A stretch of DNA of 64,000 bases from Akkermansiaceae bacterium (GTDB lineage: Bacteria > Verrucomicrobiota > Verrucomicrobiia > Verrucomicrobiales > Akkermansiaceae), in contig JACKPZ010000008.1 of assembly GCA_024233135.1 (NCBI GenBank), positions 1 through 64,000 of the forward strand. The letters run 5' to 3'. Numbering within the stretch: the first letter of the stretch is position 1; each line of letters starts with the position of its first letter. Positions 1 through 6,692 of the stretch are shown one piece after another. Position numbers and translations under genes: made by a program. The notes beneath the pieces were generated by a model. The model had not been told where the DNA came from. It did no database searches and saw only the letters and a list, made by a program, of their open reading frames with translations.

Positions 1-228
1 CGCGAGGCCACCCGCCGGGCAATCGCGGCTCTCGGCACGGCGGAAGCCCGGACGGAGCTCTTGCTCCGGATCGCGCCCCAATACCGCGCCGCGGCATCGC
101 GTGGAGCGGGCGGCCGGTTCGACCCCGTGAGTTTTTTCCAAGACACCATGAAAGAGTGGAACCTTCCGGAAACGGCGCGGCACCAGGTCATGGAATCCCT
201 GATGAATCCTCCGGTGATCGAGGACTGA
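1..228 (+). CDS. C-terminal end of an unrecognised protein (5' truncated)
   Basis: Frame 1 is open from the first base of the window to a TGA at 226-228 and gives 75 residues. The start lies outside the window. The fragment is helical-looking and rich in Ala, Arg and Glu, with no motif I can assign. It converges with the zinc-ribbon gene on the other strand, 66 bases away. Function unknown; coding status rests on the open frame and GC-rich third positions. Confidence 0.55.
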   Translation, partial: REATRRAIAALGTAEARTELLLRIAPQYRAAASRGAGGRFDPVSFFQDTMKEWNLPETARHQVMESLMNPPVIED

Positions 229-244
229 TCCCACGGAGTGGCAG

Positions 245-262
245 CGGGGGATCACTCCCCCG
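245..262. terminator. Possible bidirectional hairpin between convergent genes
   Basis: CGGGGGA at 245-251 pairs perfectly with TCCCCCG at 256-262 across a four-base loop. It lies between the stop of the truncated upstream gene and the stop of the leftward operon, where a shared terminator is expected. There is no clear T-tract on either side, so intrinsic termination is only a guess. Confidence 0.3.
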
Positions 263-294
263 GCTTTCGTCGGGTCGAAGTGCGGATGGCAGGC

Positions 295-1395
295 TCAGCC
301 CCGGGTGGCCAAGGCGATGACGGCGATGAGCACCAGCGCCGCGAGCACCGCCAGCGTGATCTTCACCCAGCTCAGCGGATGTTCGCCGGCCATCTTGCCG
401 GTGTAGCCGTTGACCACGACCTGATAGGCCTTCGCGCCGTAGTTGTAGGAAACGAGCCAGACCGGAACGAGGATGTGCTTGAAGGTGCGGTCCTGATAGA
501 GGGAATGGACCTGCAGGTTGCGGTGGGTGTCTCCGGGCACGTCGCGGGCGCAGAGGTTTTCGATTACCCGGTCCATCTGTTGTTTGCTGGTGGTCGATGC
601 CAGGCGCAGGTCGACCTGATAGCGCTCGACCGTCCAGCCGCGGACGTACGCGGGGTCGTAGGGTTTCAACGAATCGGTCGTCGGAAACGGCTCCACCTTG
701 CGGAGCAGCGCGGCATGGACGCCGACGGTGCCGGGGACGAGATCGTCGTCGAAGAAATGCGAGAGGCTGCCGGAACTCGGGCGCCAGCGGGTCTTGCGGA
801 CCCGCCGGGTCTGGGTTTTCCCGTTCGAGTCGCGGTAGGTCTGGGTTTCGTAATAATGATATCCGGACTCCGCCGTCCAATCGGCATCGACGTGGGCGTC
901 GAAGGTCCAGTAGGGCAGATAGATGCCGTGCAGCGTGTCGGTGAGGGCCGAGCGTTTCAGTTTGTTCGGCGCCCACCAGCGGGAGCGGTACCACTCGCGC
1001 AGCATGTCCCGCACCTTGGTGGCGGGGATGGCCACGGGCAGCAGGCTCTCGGGAGTGATCGAGTCGCGGAGTTCGTCCGCCGGCACGATGGCGGGCGAGC
1101 CGCAGAAGTCGCAGCGCTGGGCGACTCGCAGATCGTGAAACTGGCTGATCGCCTTGCAACTCTCGCAGCGCACCGAGCGGGAGTCCTCGCGCGGACCGTC
1201 GCGGCGGGTTTCCGAAGCGAGCGCTTCGACCAGGTCGTGCTCGACGATCAAGGCGCCCATCGGGTCTTCACCGCCGGACCACGGCAGCACGGTGCCGCAG
1301 TACGGGCAGACGAGCGCCTGTTTGGCGGCATTCCATTCGGCATCCCCGCCGCATTCGGGGCAGGGATGCTTGCGGAGCGCGGTGACTTCCGCCAT
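295..1395 (-). CDS. Zinc-ribbon protein with C-terminal membrane anchor
   Basis: The 366-residue protein opens with a four-cysteine zinc ribbon (C12, C15, C30, C33) and has a second one at C77, C80, C95, C98. The middle is soluble and rich in aromatic and charged residues. A single hydrophobic segment lies at about residues 343-363, next to the C-terminus. This looks like the TFIIB-type zinc-ribbon proteins often found beside SPFH proteins. It starts nine bases after the stop of the SPFH gene, so the two are almost certainly co-transcribed. The biochemical role is unknown; a membrane-tethered scaffold or partner of the SPFH protein is an inference. Confidence 0.75.
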   Translation of the reverse strand: MAEVTALRKHPCPECGGDAEWNAAKQALVCPYCGTVLPWSGGEDPMGALIVEHDLVEALASETRRDGPREDSRSVRCESCKAISQFHDLRVAQRCDFCGSPAIVPADELRDSITPESLLPVAIPATKVRDMLREWYRSRWWAPNKLKRSALTDTLHGIYLPYWTFDAHVDADWTAESGYHYYETQTYRDSNGKTQTRRVRKTRWRPSSGSLSHFFDDDLVPGTVGVHAALLRKVEPFPTTDSLKPYDPAYVRGWTVERYQVDLRLASTTSKQQMDRVIENLCARDVPGDTHRNLQVHSLYQDRTFKHILVPVWLVSYNYGAKAYQVVVNGYTGKMAGEHPLSWVKITLAVLAALVLIAVIALATRG

Positions 1396-1404
1396 ACGGG
1401 TGGG

Positions 1405-2466
1405 TTACTCGGCGAGGAAGGTGTCGAGCGCGGTCTTGGTGATGCGCCAGGTGGAGCCGATCTTCTTGCCTTTGAGCTCGCCGCTTTCGAGGGTGGCGAC
1501 CACGTCGGCTTCGGTGACGCCCAGCGCCTGCGCCGCCTGGGCGGGCGAGAGCAGGTCGGGAAGCGGGATCGCGTTGGCGGGAGTGGCACCATGGGCGGGC
1601 GGTGCCTGCGCGCCGGTCTGCATGCCCTTCATCATTTCCTGGGCGAGGCCGAAACCCATCGCCATCTGCGCGGGCATCGCGGCGGCGGATCCGCCTTCGC
1701 CTTTCGTCATGCTCTCGGCCATCTGGAACTTTACATAGTCGTTGAGGTTGCCGATGGCGCCCATGCTCGAGCGTTTGTCGATCGCCTGCTCGACTTCCGG
1801 CGGAACGGACACGTTCTCGACGATGAACGAGGCGATCTCGATGCCGTATTTCTCCGCCATCACCGGGTTGATGAGCGGGAGCAGGGCCTCGCCGAGTTCG
1901 CCGTAGCGGGAGGCCACGTCGAAGGCGGGCACGCCGGCGGAGGCGAGGGCGTCGCTGAACACGCTGACGATGCGCGACCGCATGGTGTCGGCGAATTCAT
2001 CAAGACGGAAATGGTGGTCGGTGCCGGCGACCTCCTTGAGGAACACCGGAGCGTTGGTGACGCGGAAATCGTAGGTCCCGAAGGCGCGCAGTCGGACGAC
2101 GCCGAGGTCCGCGTCGCGCATCATGACGGGATTGGCGGTGCCCCACTTGTTGCCGGTGAAAAGCCGGGTGGTGACGAAATAGACGTCGGCTTTGAACGGC
2201 GACTCGAAGCCGTATTTCCAACCCTTGAGTTTCGTCAGAACCGGGATGTTCTCGGTGACCAGCGTGTGTTTGCCGGGGCCGAACGCGTCGCCGAACTGGC
2301 CGAGATACACGAACTGCGCCATCTGGCTTTCGCGCACGATGAGCTGGGCGCCCTTCTTGATCGCGTGGTCGTCGTCCGGGAAGCGCCACGCCAGGGTGTC
2401 GCGGGAGTCGTCGTTGAACTCGATGATCTCGAGCAGCTCGCCTTTGATGAATCCGAGGATGTCCAT
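1405..2466 (-). CDS. SPFH (band 7)-like protein with C-terminal excisionase-type helix-turn-helix
   Basis: The 353-residue protein resembles the SPFH 'virion core protein' group (YdjI-like): an N-terminal beta-rich part, then an SPFH-like segment with the region VPPEVEQAIDKRSSMG near residue 230. It lacks the N-terminal membrane segment of classical flotillins. After an Ala/Gly/Met-rich linker, the last 50 residues (LLSPAQAAQALGV onwards, ending WRITKTALDTFLAE) look like the MerR/excisionase helix-turn-helix that normally binds DNA. Third gene of a four-gene leftward operon. Family assignment is fairly secure; the role of the C-terminal domain is open. Confidence 0.8.
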   Translation of the reverse strand: MDILGFIKGELLEIIEFNDDSRDTLAWRFPDDDHAIKKGAQLIVRESQMAQFVYLGQFGDAFGPGKHTLVTENIPVLTKLKGWKYGFESPFKADVYFVTTRLFTGNKWGTANPVMMRDADLGVVRLRAFGTYDFRVTNAPVFLKEVAGTDHHFRLDEFADTMRSRIVSVFSDALASAGVPAFDVASRYGELGEALLPLINPVMAEKYGIEIASFIVENVSVPPEVEQAIDKRSSMGAIGNLNDYVKFQMAESMTKGEGGSAAAMPAQMAMGFGLAQEMMKGMQTGAQAPPAHGATPANAIPLPDLLSPAQAAQALGVTEADVVATLESGELKGKKIGSTWRITKTALDTFLAE

Positions 2467-2556
2467 GGTGTTTTCGGGAAATGAGGGGATAGCACTAACG
2501 CCCGATGCGTGCGGATGGAAGTGGAAAGGTGCCGCGGATTTGCAACGCGGGCGGTT

Positions 2557-2934
2557 TCACTCGAGACCGCGCGCGCCGACCTCATCCTCGTCCCATCCTA
2601 ACAGGTGTCCGAGTTCGTGCAGGAAGGTGGTGGCCACCTCGTCCCGGAAGTCCTGTTCGTCGCCCTCCACCCAATCGGCGATGTTGGCGAGAAACAGGCG
2701 GATGCGGCGCGGGTCCGCCGGATTCGGCTCCTCGTCGAGCGGAGGGCCTTCGAACAGACCGAGCTCGTCGCCCGCGAGCTCCTCGTCGTATGCGCCGGAA
2801 CCCGGCGCCTCCTCAAGCGAGAGCGCGATCCCACGGGCGATCTCGCGGATTTCCTCCGGCAGGGCCTCGATGAGGGCGGAAATCTCCTCGCCGGCCCAGC
2901 GGCAGTGGGTTTCGAATTCGGGTGCTTGGTTCAT
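2557..2934 (-). CDS. Small zincin-like metallopeptidase (DUF1025/PF06262 type)
   Basis: The 125-residue protein carries the zinc-binding signature HELGH (H106, E107, H110) followed by LLGWDEDEV, the arrangement typical of the small cytoplasmic zincin family PF06262, in which HE-GH is followed by G-DEDEL. No signal peptide is visible. The chosen ATG at 2934 follows the stop of the TPM gene by 17 bases and removes a meaningless upstream extension. It sits in an operon with membrane-stress-type genes, which would fit a quality-control role, but the substrate is unknown. Confidence 0.75.
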   Translation of the reverse strand: MNQAPEFETHCRWAGEEISALIEALPEEIREIARGIALSLEEAPGSGAYDEELAGDELGLFEGPPLDEEPNPADPRRIRLFLANIADWVEGDEQDFRDEVATTFLHELGHLLGWDEDEVGARGLE

Positions 2935-2951
2935 CGGGAAATCGGGGAGAA

Positions 2952-3740
2952 TCAGGAAACTCCGGCGTCCGGTTCCGATCCCGGAGCGAACGAGCGGCTG
3001 GCGACATTGCCTCCGCCGGAGGGCGCGCCGAGGCGCTCCGGGCGGCTGGACTCCGGAAACCGGAACACCGCGGCGCCCGCGCCGGGGGCTCGACGGTGGA
3101 AATACATCGCGAGCAGCGCGCCGAGGGTCAGCAGGGCGACCGAGCCGATCACCAGCAGGTTCATCCGCAGCGAACGCTCGGCGGGGGGCGGCTCGGACCG
3201 GCGCTTGAAGTAGTCGCCGATGCCGTCGGCGATGTTTGTCACCAGCGTCTCGATGAACACGGCGGGCGCGGCCCGCGGATCGCCGCTGGCGCGGATCGCC
3301 CGGGAAATCACCGCGGAGGCTTCGTGATTGGGGATGCCGGCATCGGGGTCGTCGAGGTCGATGCCCAAGGCGAGATCCTGGCCGATGCCCAGGGCGCTGG
3401 TGTTGGCCTCGAAGACCACGACCATCCCATCGCCCTTCGGCAGCCAGCCGGCGCGCAGTTCCTCGGCAAGCTCCGGAGCGGTGGTGCCGATGAGGACCGG
3501 CTCGATGACCAGATAGAGCCGGTAACCGTGGTCCGCTTCGAGTTGGTGCAGGCGGTCGGCGATGCGACGTTTGGCTCCGGATTCCTTGCCGAGGAAATCC
3601 GTGTCGTCCCGCACCGAGAACTCCGGCGGGGGCGGGACACCGGCGCCGGATTGCCATTCGGGCAGCTCTTGGGCGGATGCCGGAAGCGCCAACAAACCCA
3701 GCCACAGCCCCAGCCAGCAGGCGATCGCCCTCGGAATCAT
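2952..3740 (-). CDS. Secreted or membrane TPM-domain protein
   Basis: The 262-residue protein begins with a signal peptide (MIPRAIACWLGLWLGLLALP, then ASA before the mature part). It continues into a TPM-type domain: a conserved Asp-Phe after the signal, a Leu-rich helix, and the segment GDGMVVVFEANTSALGIGQ, which matches the GDGVLLLV-type strand of TPM proteins. A transmembrane helix near residues 190-212 is followed by a cytoplasmic tail. ATG at 3740 was preferred over the longer frame because it begins the signal peptide. First gene of the leftward operon, so its promoter should lie in 3741-4080. Confidence 0.72.
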   Translation of the reverse strand: MIPRAIACWLGLWLGLLALPASAQELPEWQSGAGVPPPPEFSVRDDTDFLGKESGAKRRIADRLHQLEADHGYRLYLVIEPVLIGTTAPELAEELRAGWLPKGDGMVVVFEANTSALGIGQDLALGIDLDDPDAGIPNHEASAVISRAIRASGDPRAAPAVFIETLVTNIADGIGDYFKRRSEPPPAERSLRMNLLVIGSVALLTLGALLAMYFHRRAPGAGAAVFRFPESSRPERLGAPSGGGNVASRSFAPGSEPDAGVS

Positions 3741-4080
3741 GCCTTGGACGCTCTGCCAAGCCGTCCGCGCTGGCAAGTCCGGAGTCCGATGCGGAGAATT
3801 CCCGGAAGTTCCCCGAGGTACACCCTCGACGACGAATGGGTTCAGAGAGTACACTCGCCCAAGTCAGAGCTGAAAATCAAGGGTTTGAGAGAACGAAATT
3901 GCAGGGCGATCCGCGAAAATTTTTGAAAACCAAGGGGTGTATGCTGCCGAATTTCGTTCATAAAACATTGAAAATAAGTGGTTTAAAAATTTATTTCTGA
4001 CTCCCAAGATTCTTCTTGTGGCTCTGGTGTATCTGAGTGTACTCTGCATCCACGCTGGCGCGGTTGCCGGCTCGATTTTC
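3741..4080. promoter_or_regulatory. Divergent regulatory region between the TPM/SPFH operon and mraZ
   Basis: This 340-base stretch holds no convincing gene. It contains an AT-rich island (about 3910-4015) that is unusual against the GC-rich background and probably holds promoter elements; a TTGAAA at 3968-3973 could be a -35 box but no good -10 was found. Three palindrome-like sites share a GTACAC core: CGAGG-TACAC-CCTCG at 3814-3828, GAGAGTACACTC at 3845-3856 and its inverse GAGTGTACTCTG at 4035-4046. The last two contain a perfect 11-base inverted repeat. No tandem TGGG array of the classical MraZ operator was seen. Confidence 0.4.
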
Positions 4081-4530
4081 GTGAGCGCGAACTACCACAC
4101 CTACAAGGGCAGCAAGTCCTGCAAGATGGATCCGAAGTATCGGGTTTCCGTCCAGCCGGCCTGGCGTCCGGAGGGTGGCGGCTCGTTGTTCCTGATGGAC
4201 TCGGCGGAATACGAGCTGCCGATGATCAAGGTGCTGACGCGCGAGGCTTACGACGAGCGTGTGAACCGCGTGCTGCAGAGCGACAAGCCGCTGAAGGAAA
4301 AGGACCGCCTGCTCGGCAAGCTGGCGGAACTGTGCTGCGAGGCATCGATCAACGACCAAGGCAAGATGCTGGTTCCCAAGGAAACGAGCACGCGTGCGGG
4401 CATCGAGGCCAACGGCGAGGTCGTCCTCGTCGGCCGCGGCATCCATTTCGAGATCTGGAGCAAGGCCAACTACGATCTGATGAAGAAACACGAGGCGGGC
4501 GTCGAGGACGACGATCTGAACCTCTTCTGA
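4081..4530 (+). CDS. mraZ: MraZ, transcriptional regulator of the dcw cluster
   Basis: The protein has the two AbrB-like MraZ halves: the first around MDPKYRVSVQPAWRP, the second around KMLVPKETSTRAGIEANGEV followed by GRGIHFEIW, the hallmark of the family (nucleoid-associated DNA-binding ring protein). A GTG start at 4081 gives 149 residues, close to the usual MraZ length; an upstream GTG at 4018 would add 21 hydrophobic residues not found in the family. No good Shine-Dalgarno sequence precedes either. As usual it is the first gene of the dcw cluster, but here an 840-base gap separates it from rsmH. Confidence 0.9.
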   Translation: MSANYHTYKGSKSCKMDPKYRVSVQPAWRPEGGGSLFLMDSAEYELPMIKVLTREAYDERVNRVLQSDKPLKEKDRLLGKLAELCCEASINDQGKMLVPKETSTRAGIEANGEVVLVGRGIHFEIWSKANYDLMKKHEAGVEDDDLNLF

Positions 4531-4534
4531 TTTT

Positions 4535-4560
4535 CCACACCCACACCCACACCACACCCA
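4535..4560 (+). repeat. Short CCACAC tandem repeat after mraZ
   Basis: Immediately after the mraZ stop codon, CCACAC is repeated three times without change (4535-4552) and continues as a degraded fourth unit. It marks the beginning of the repeat-rich mraZ-rsmH gap. No function is implied. Confidence 0.6.
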
Positions 4561-4584
4561 ACAGCAGCGATGTTGTTCACCCAA

Positions 4585-4651
4585 CCAACTCCGATGCCTC
4601 AGGCGGTCCGCATGGCGGGACCGTCCGCCGCCGCCGCGGCATCGGAGTTGG
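4585..4651 (+). repeat. Large inverted repeat at the head of the mraZ-rsmH gap
   Basis: CCAACTCCGATGCC (4585-4598) is perfectly complementary to GGCATCGGAGTTGG (4638-4651), giving a 14-base-pair stem. Inside it a second stem pairs CGGTCC (4604-4609) with GGACCG (4618-4623). The spacer is a CCG-rich tract. Tail bases after 4651 are not a T-run, so this is not a standard terminator. It could be an RNA hairpin in the dcw leader or the end of a mobile palindromic element. Confidence 0.75.
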
Positions 4652-4711
4652 GTTCGCTTTTCATCGGGAACGCCGGTCCGCTCGGGACAGCGGTTGGCGT
4701 TTCCCTTCAAA

Positions 4712-5393
4712 CGGATGTCCGCACCGCTTCTGGCTGGTTGTCGGTGCGGCGTCCGCTGGATTTCTCGGCTGGGCGGATGAAGCACCTCGGGACAGGGCTT
4801 CGTTCGCATCTTGAGACGATGGCTCGCGCGGCTTCTGGCTGGTTGTCCGCGCGGCCATCGCAAGTTTTCACAGGGGATCGGGAAGGGACGCAAGGGACGG
4901 CGTGCCTTTCCACTTCCAACACGGATGTCCGCACCGCTTCTGGCTGGTTGTCGGTGCGGCGTCCGCTGGTTTTCATGGCTGGGCGGAGGAAACACCTCGG
5001 GACAGGGTTTCTTTCGCACTTTGAAACGATGGTCCGCGCGGCTTCCGGCTGGTTGTCCGCGCGGCCATCGCAAGTTTTCACAAGGGATCGGAAGGGGACG
5101 CAAGGGACGGCGGACCTTTCCACTTCCAACACGGATGTCCGCACCGCTTCTGGCTGGTTGTCGGTGCGGCGTCCGCTGGTTTTCATGGCTGGGCAAGGGA
5201 CGGATGCGCTCGGGGGAGGGCTCCGTCCGTGGTTTGGCACGATGGACCGCGCTGCTTCTGGTGTGTTGTCCGCGCGGCCCTCGTCGTGTTTCATGAAACA
5301 AGGACGGAATTCCGGACTCGGGACAGCCCGGGCTTTCGTCGATCCTGCGGGTGTCCGCGCCGCTTCTGGCTGGTTGTCGGAGCGGGCACCCGC
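4712..5393 (+). repeat. Array of seven hairpins with 105/108-base period between mraZ and rsmH
   Basis: Seven stem-loops have left 8-base stems starting at 4719, 4824, 4929, 5034, 5139, 5247 and 5355 (spacing 105 four times, then 108 twice). Each has an 8-base stem and a 15-base loop, CTTCTGGCTGGTTGT in five copies. Two stem types alternate: CCGCACCG/CGGTGCGG (copies 1, 3, 5) and CCGCGCGG/CCGCGCGG (copies 4 and, with a G-T pair, 2). Copies 6 and 7 each have one mismatch. Stems extend outward, for example CGATGG/CCATCG in copies 2 and 4 and GCGGGTG/CACCCGC in copy 7. Spacers are also related, so the larger unit is 210 bases. Changed bases are matched on the other arm, so pairing itself seems preserved. 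Confidence 0.92.
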
Positions 5394-6348
5394 GCATTTT
5401 TCCGAAGGACCCGCCGACGGCGGGTATCATGTGCCGGTGTTTCCGACGGAGACCGTCGAGCGGATGGAAGCCGCGCCCGGCAAATGGATCATCGACGGCA
5501 CGCTCGGTGGCGGTGGCCACAGCGAGATGTTCCTCAAGGCGGGTGCCCGGGTGACGGGCATCGACCGCGACCCCGAGGCGCTGGCCCACGCCGGCGCGCG
5601 TCTCGCCGCGTACGGCGACCGGTTTTCCACCTGGCAGGGGAATTTCAGAGATCTTCTTGAGATCCCCGAGATCCGGGAGGGGGGAAAGGCCGACGGTCTT
5701 CTCCTGGATCTCGGGGTGTCTTCCCGCCAGCTCGACTCGGCGGAGCGGGGTTTCTCGTTCATGCGCGACGGTCCGCTCGACATGCGGATGGGGCCCGGCA
5801 GTCCGCGCACCGCGGCGCAGATCGTGAATGAGTGGGACGAGGCCGACCTCGTCCGGATTCTTTTCGAGTTTGGTGAGGAGCCGAAGTCCCGCCGCATCGC
5901 CTCGGCGATCGTCCGCGAGCGGGAGAAGAGACCCTTCACAACCACGCTCGAGCTCGCCGCCTGCATCGAAAAGGCCGTCGGCGGAAAGCGCGGCAAGACG
6001 CACCCGGCGACCCGCGCGTTCCAAGCCATCCGGATGGCGGTGAACGAGGAGCTCGAATCGCTCGCCAAGGCGCTTGACGCGGCGCACCAGGTTCTGAGAC
6101 CGGGGGGGCGCCTGCTCGTCATCACATTCCACAGTTTGGAAGACCGGATGGTGAAACGCTTTCTCCGCCATCGCTCGTCGCGATTCGTCGATGACCCCGG
6201 ATGGCCGGAACCACGGCCGAATCCGGATTTCCAATTCGAACTCCTCACCCGCAAGGCGATCCAACCCAGCGCCTCCGAATGCAACCTGAACCCACGGGCC
6301 CGCAGTGCGAAACTGCGGGTCGCACGGCTTTTGGACACCCCCGCATGA
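5374..6348 (+). CDS. rsmH: RsmH, 16S rRNA (cytosine-1402 N4) methyltransferase
   Basis: The enzyme methylates 16S rRNA in the decoding centre using S-adenosylmethionine. The SAM-binding signature IIDGTLGGGGHSEMFL, the motif LLLDLGVSSRQLD, GFSFMRDGPLDMRM and the C-terminal LLVITFHSLEDRMVKRF are all present. The frame stays open upstream through the hairpin array to 4570, but that part is repeat-derived. TTG at 5374 gives 324 residues, near the usual 310-320; ATG at 5293 or GTG at 5431 are alternatives, the latter cutting close to the conserved His-x-Pro-Val. TTG 5374 lies inside the loop of the last hairpin. The stop overlaps the next start (ATGA). Confidence 0.88.
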   Translation: MSERAPAHFSEGPADGGYHVPVFPTETVERMEAAPGKWIIDGTLGGGGHSEMFLKAGARVTGIDRDPEALAHAGARLAAYGDRFSTWQGNFRDLLEIPEIREGGKADGLLLDLGVSSRQLDSAERGFSFMRDGPLDMRMGPGSPRTAAQIVNEWDEADLVRILFEFGEEPKSRRIASAIVREREKRPFTTTLELAACIEKAVGGKRGKTHPATRAFQAIRMAVNEELESLAKALDAAHQVLRPGGRLLVITFHSLEDRMVKRFLRHRSSRFVDDPGWPEPRPNPDFQFELLTRKAIQPSASECNLNPRARSAKLRVARLLDTPA

Positions 6349-6692
6349 ACCGCCGCCGCAACGAAAACCGCACCCCGGCCAGCGTCATCTTCGCCCTCCT
6401 CCTCGCCGCCGCCATCAGCGCCGGCGGCGGAGTGCTCTACGCGTATTACAAGAACCGGCAGATCCAGACCGCGCGCGAGATCGATGCGATCGACCGCCGC
6501 GTCGAGCAATACCGCTACGACATCCGCACCACCAGCATGCGGATGGACGAGCTGCTCAACCGCTTCGCCATCCGTGAGCAGCTCGAGGAAAGCGGATCGA
6601 CCCTGCGTCCCATTTCCATGTCCGTGGTCGAGGAGATCGATCCCGCGAAACTCCAGCGCCGAAGTGTCGCATCCGCCGCAACCAGCCCGTGA
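6345..6692 (+). CDS. ftsL: FtsL-like division protein
   Basis: The 115-residue protein has a basic N-terminus, one membrane helix (about residues 13-35) and a following coiled-coil segment rich in Arg, Glu and Gln, the layout of FtsL, which links FtsB/FtsQ to the septal synthase. Sequence similarity in this family is low, so the call rests on topology and on its place between rsmH and ftsI, where ftsL always lies. It overlaps the rsmH stop by four bases (ATGA) and ends in a GTGA overlap with ftsI, indicating coupled translation. Confidence 0.75.
   Translation: MNRRRNENRTPASVIFALLLAAAISAGGGVLYAYYKNRQIQTAREIDAIDRRVEQYRYDIRTTSMRMDELLNRFAIREQLEESGSTLRPISMSVVEEIDPAKLQRRSVASAATSP

Noticed and set aside
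238..2484. 748-codon forward frame across the SPFH and zinc-ribbon genes
   Set aside because: The opposite strand codes for proteins with clear motifs (zinc ribbons, SPFH, HTH); this frame has none.
4570..5373. Open frame continuous with rsmH that would add about 268 residues to the methyltransferase
   Set aside because: The added part is the 105/108-base repeat array, whose period is a multiple of three and so keeps several frames open. RsmH homologues do not have such an extension, and compensatory changes follow pairing rather than protein sequence. A peptide product is not excluded, only not supported.
4712..5393. CRISPR-like array
   Set aside because: Repeats are too long and diverged, the intervals are themselves related to each other, and no cas genes are near. 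Period and hairpins fit a tandem structured repeat.
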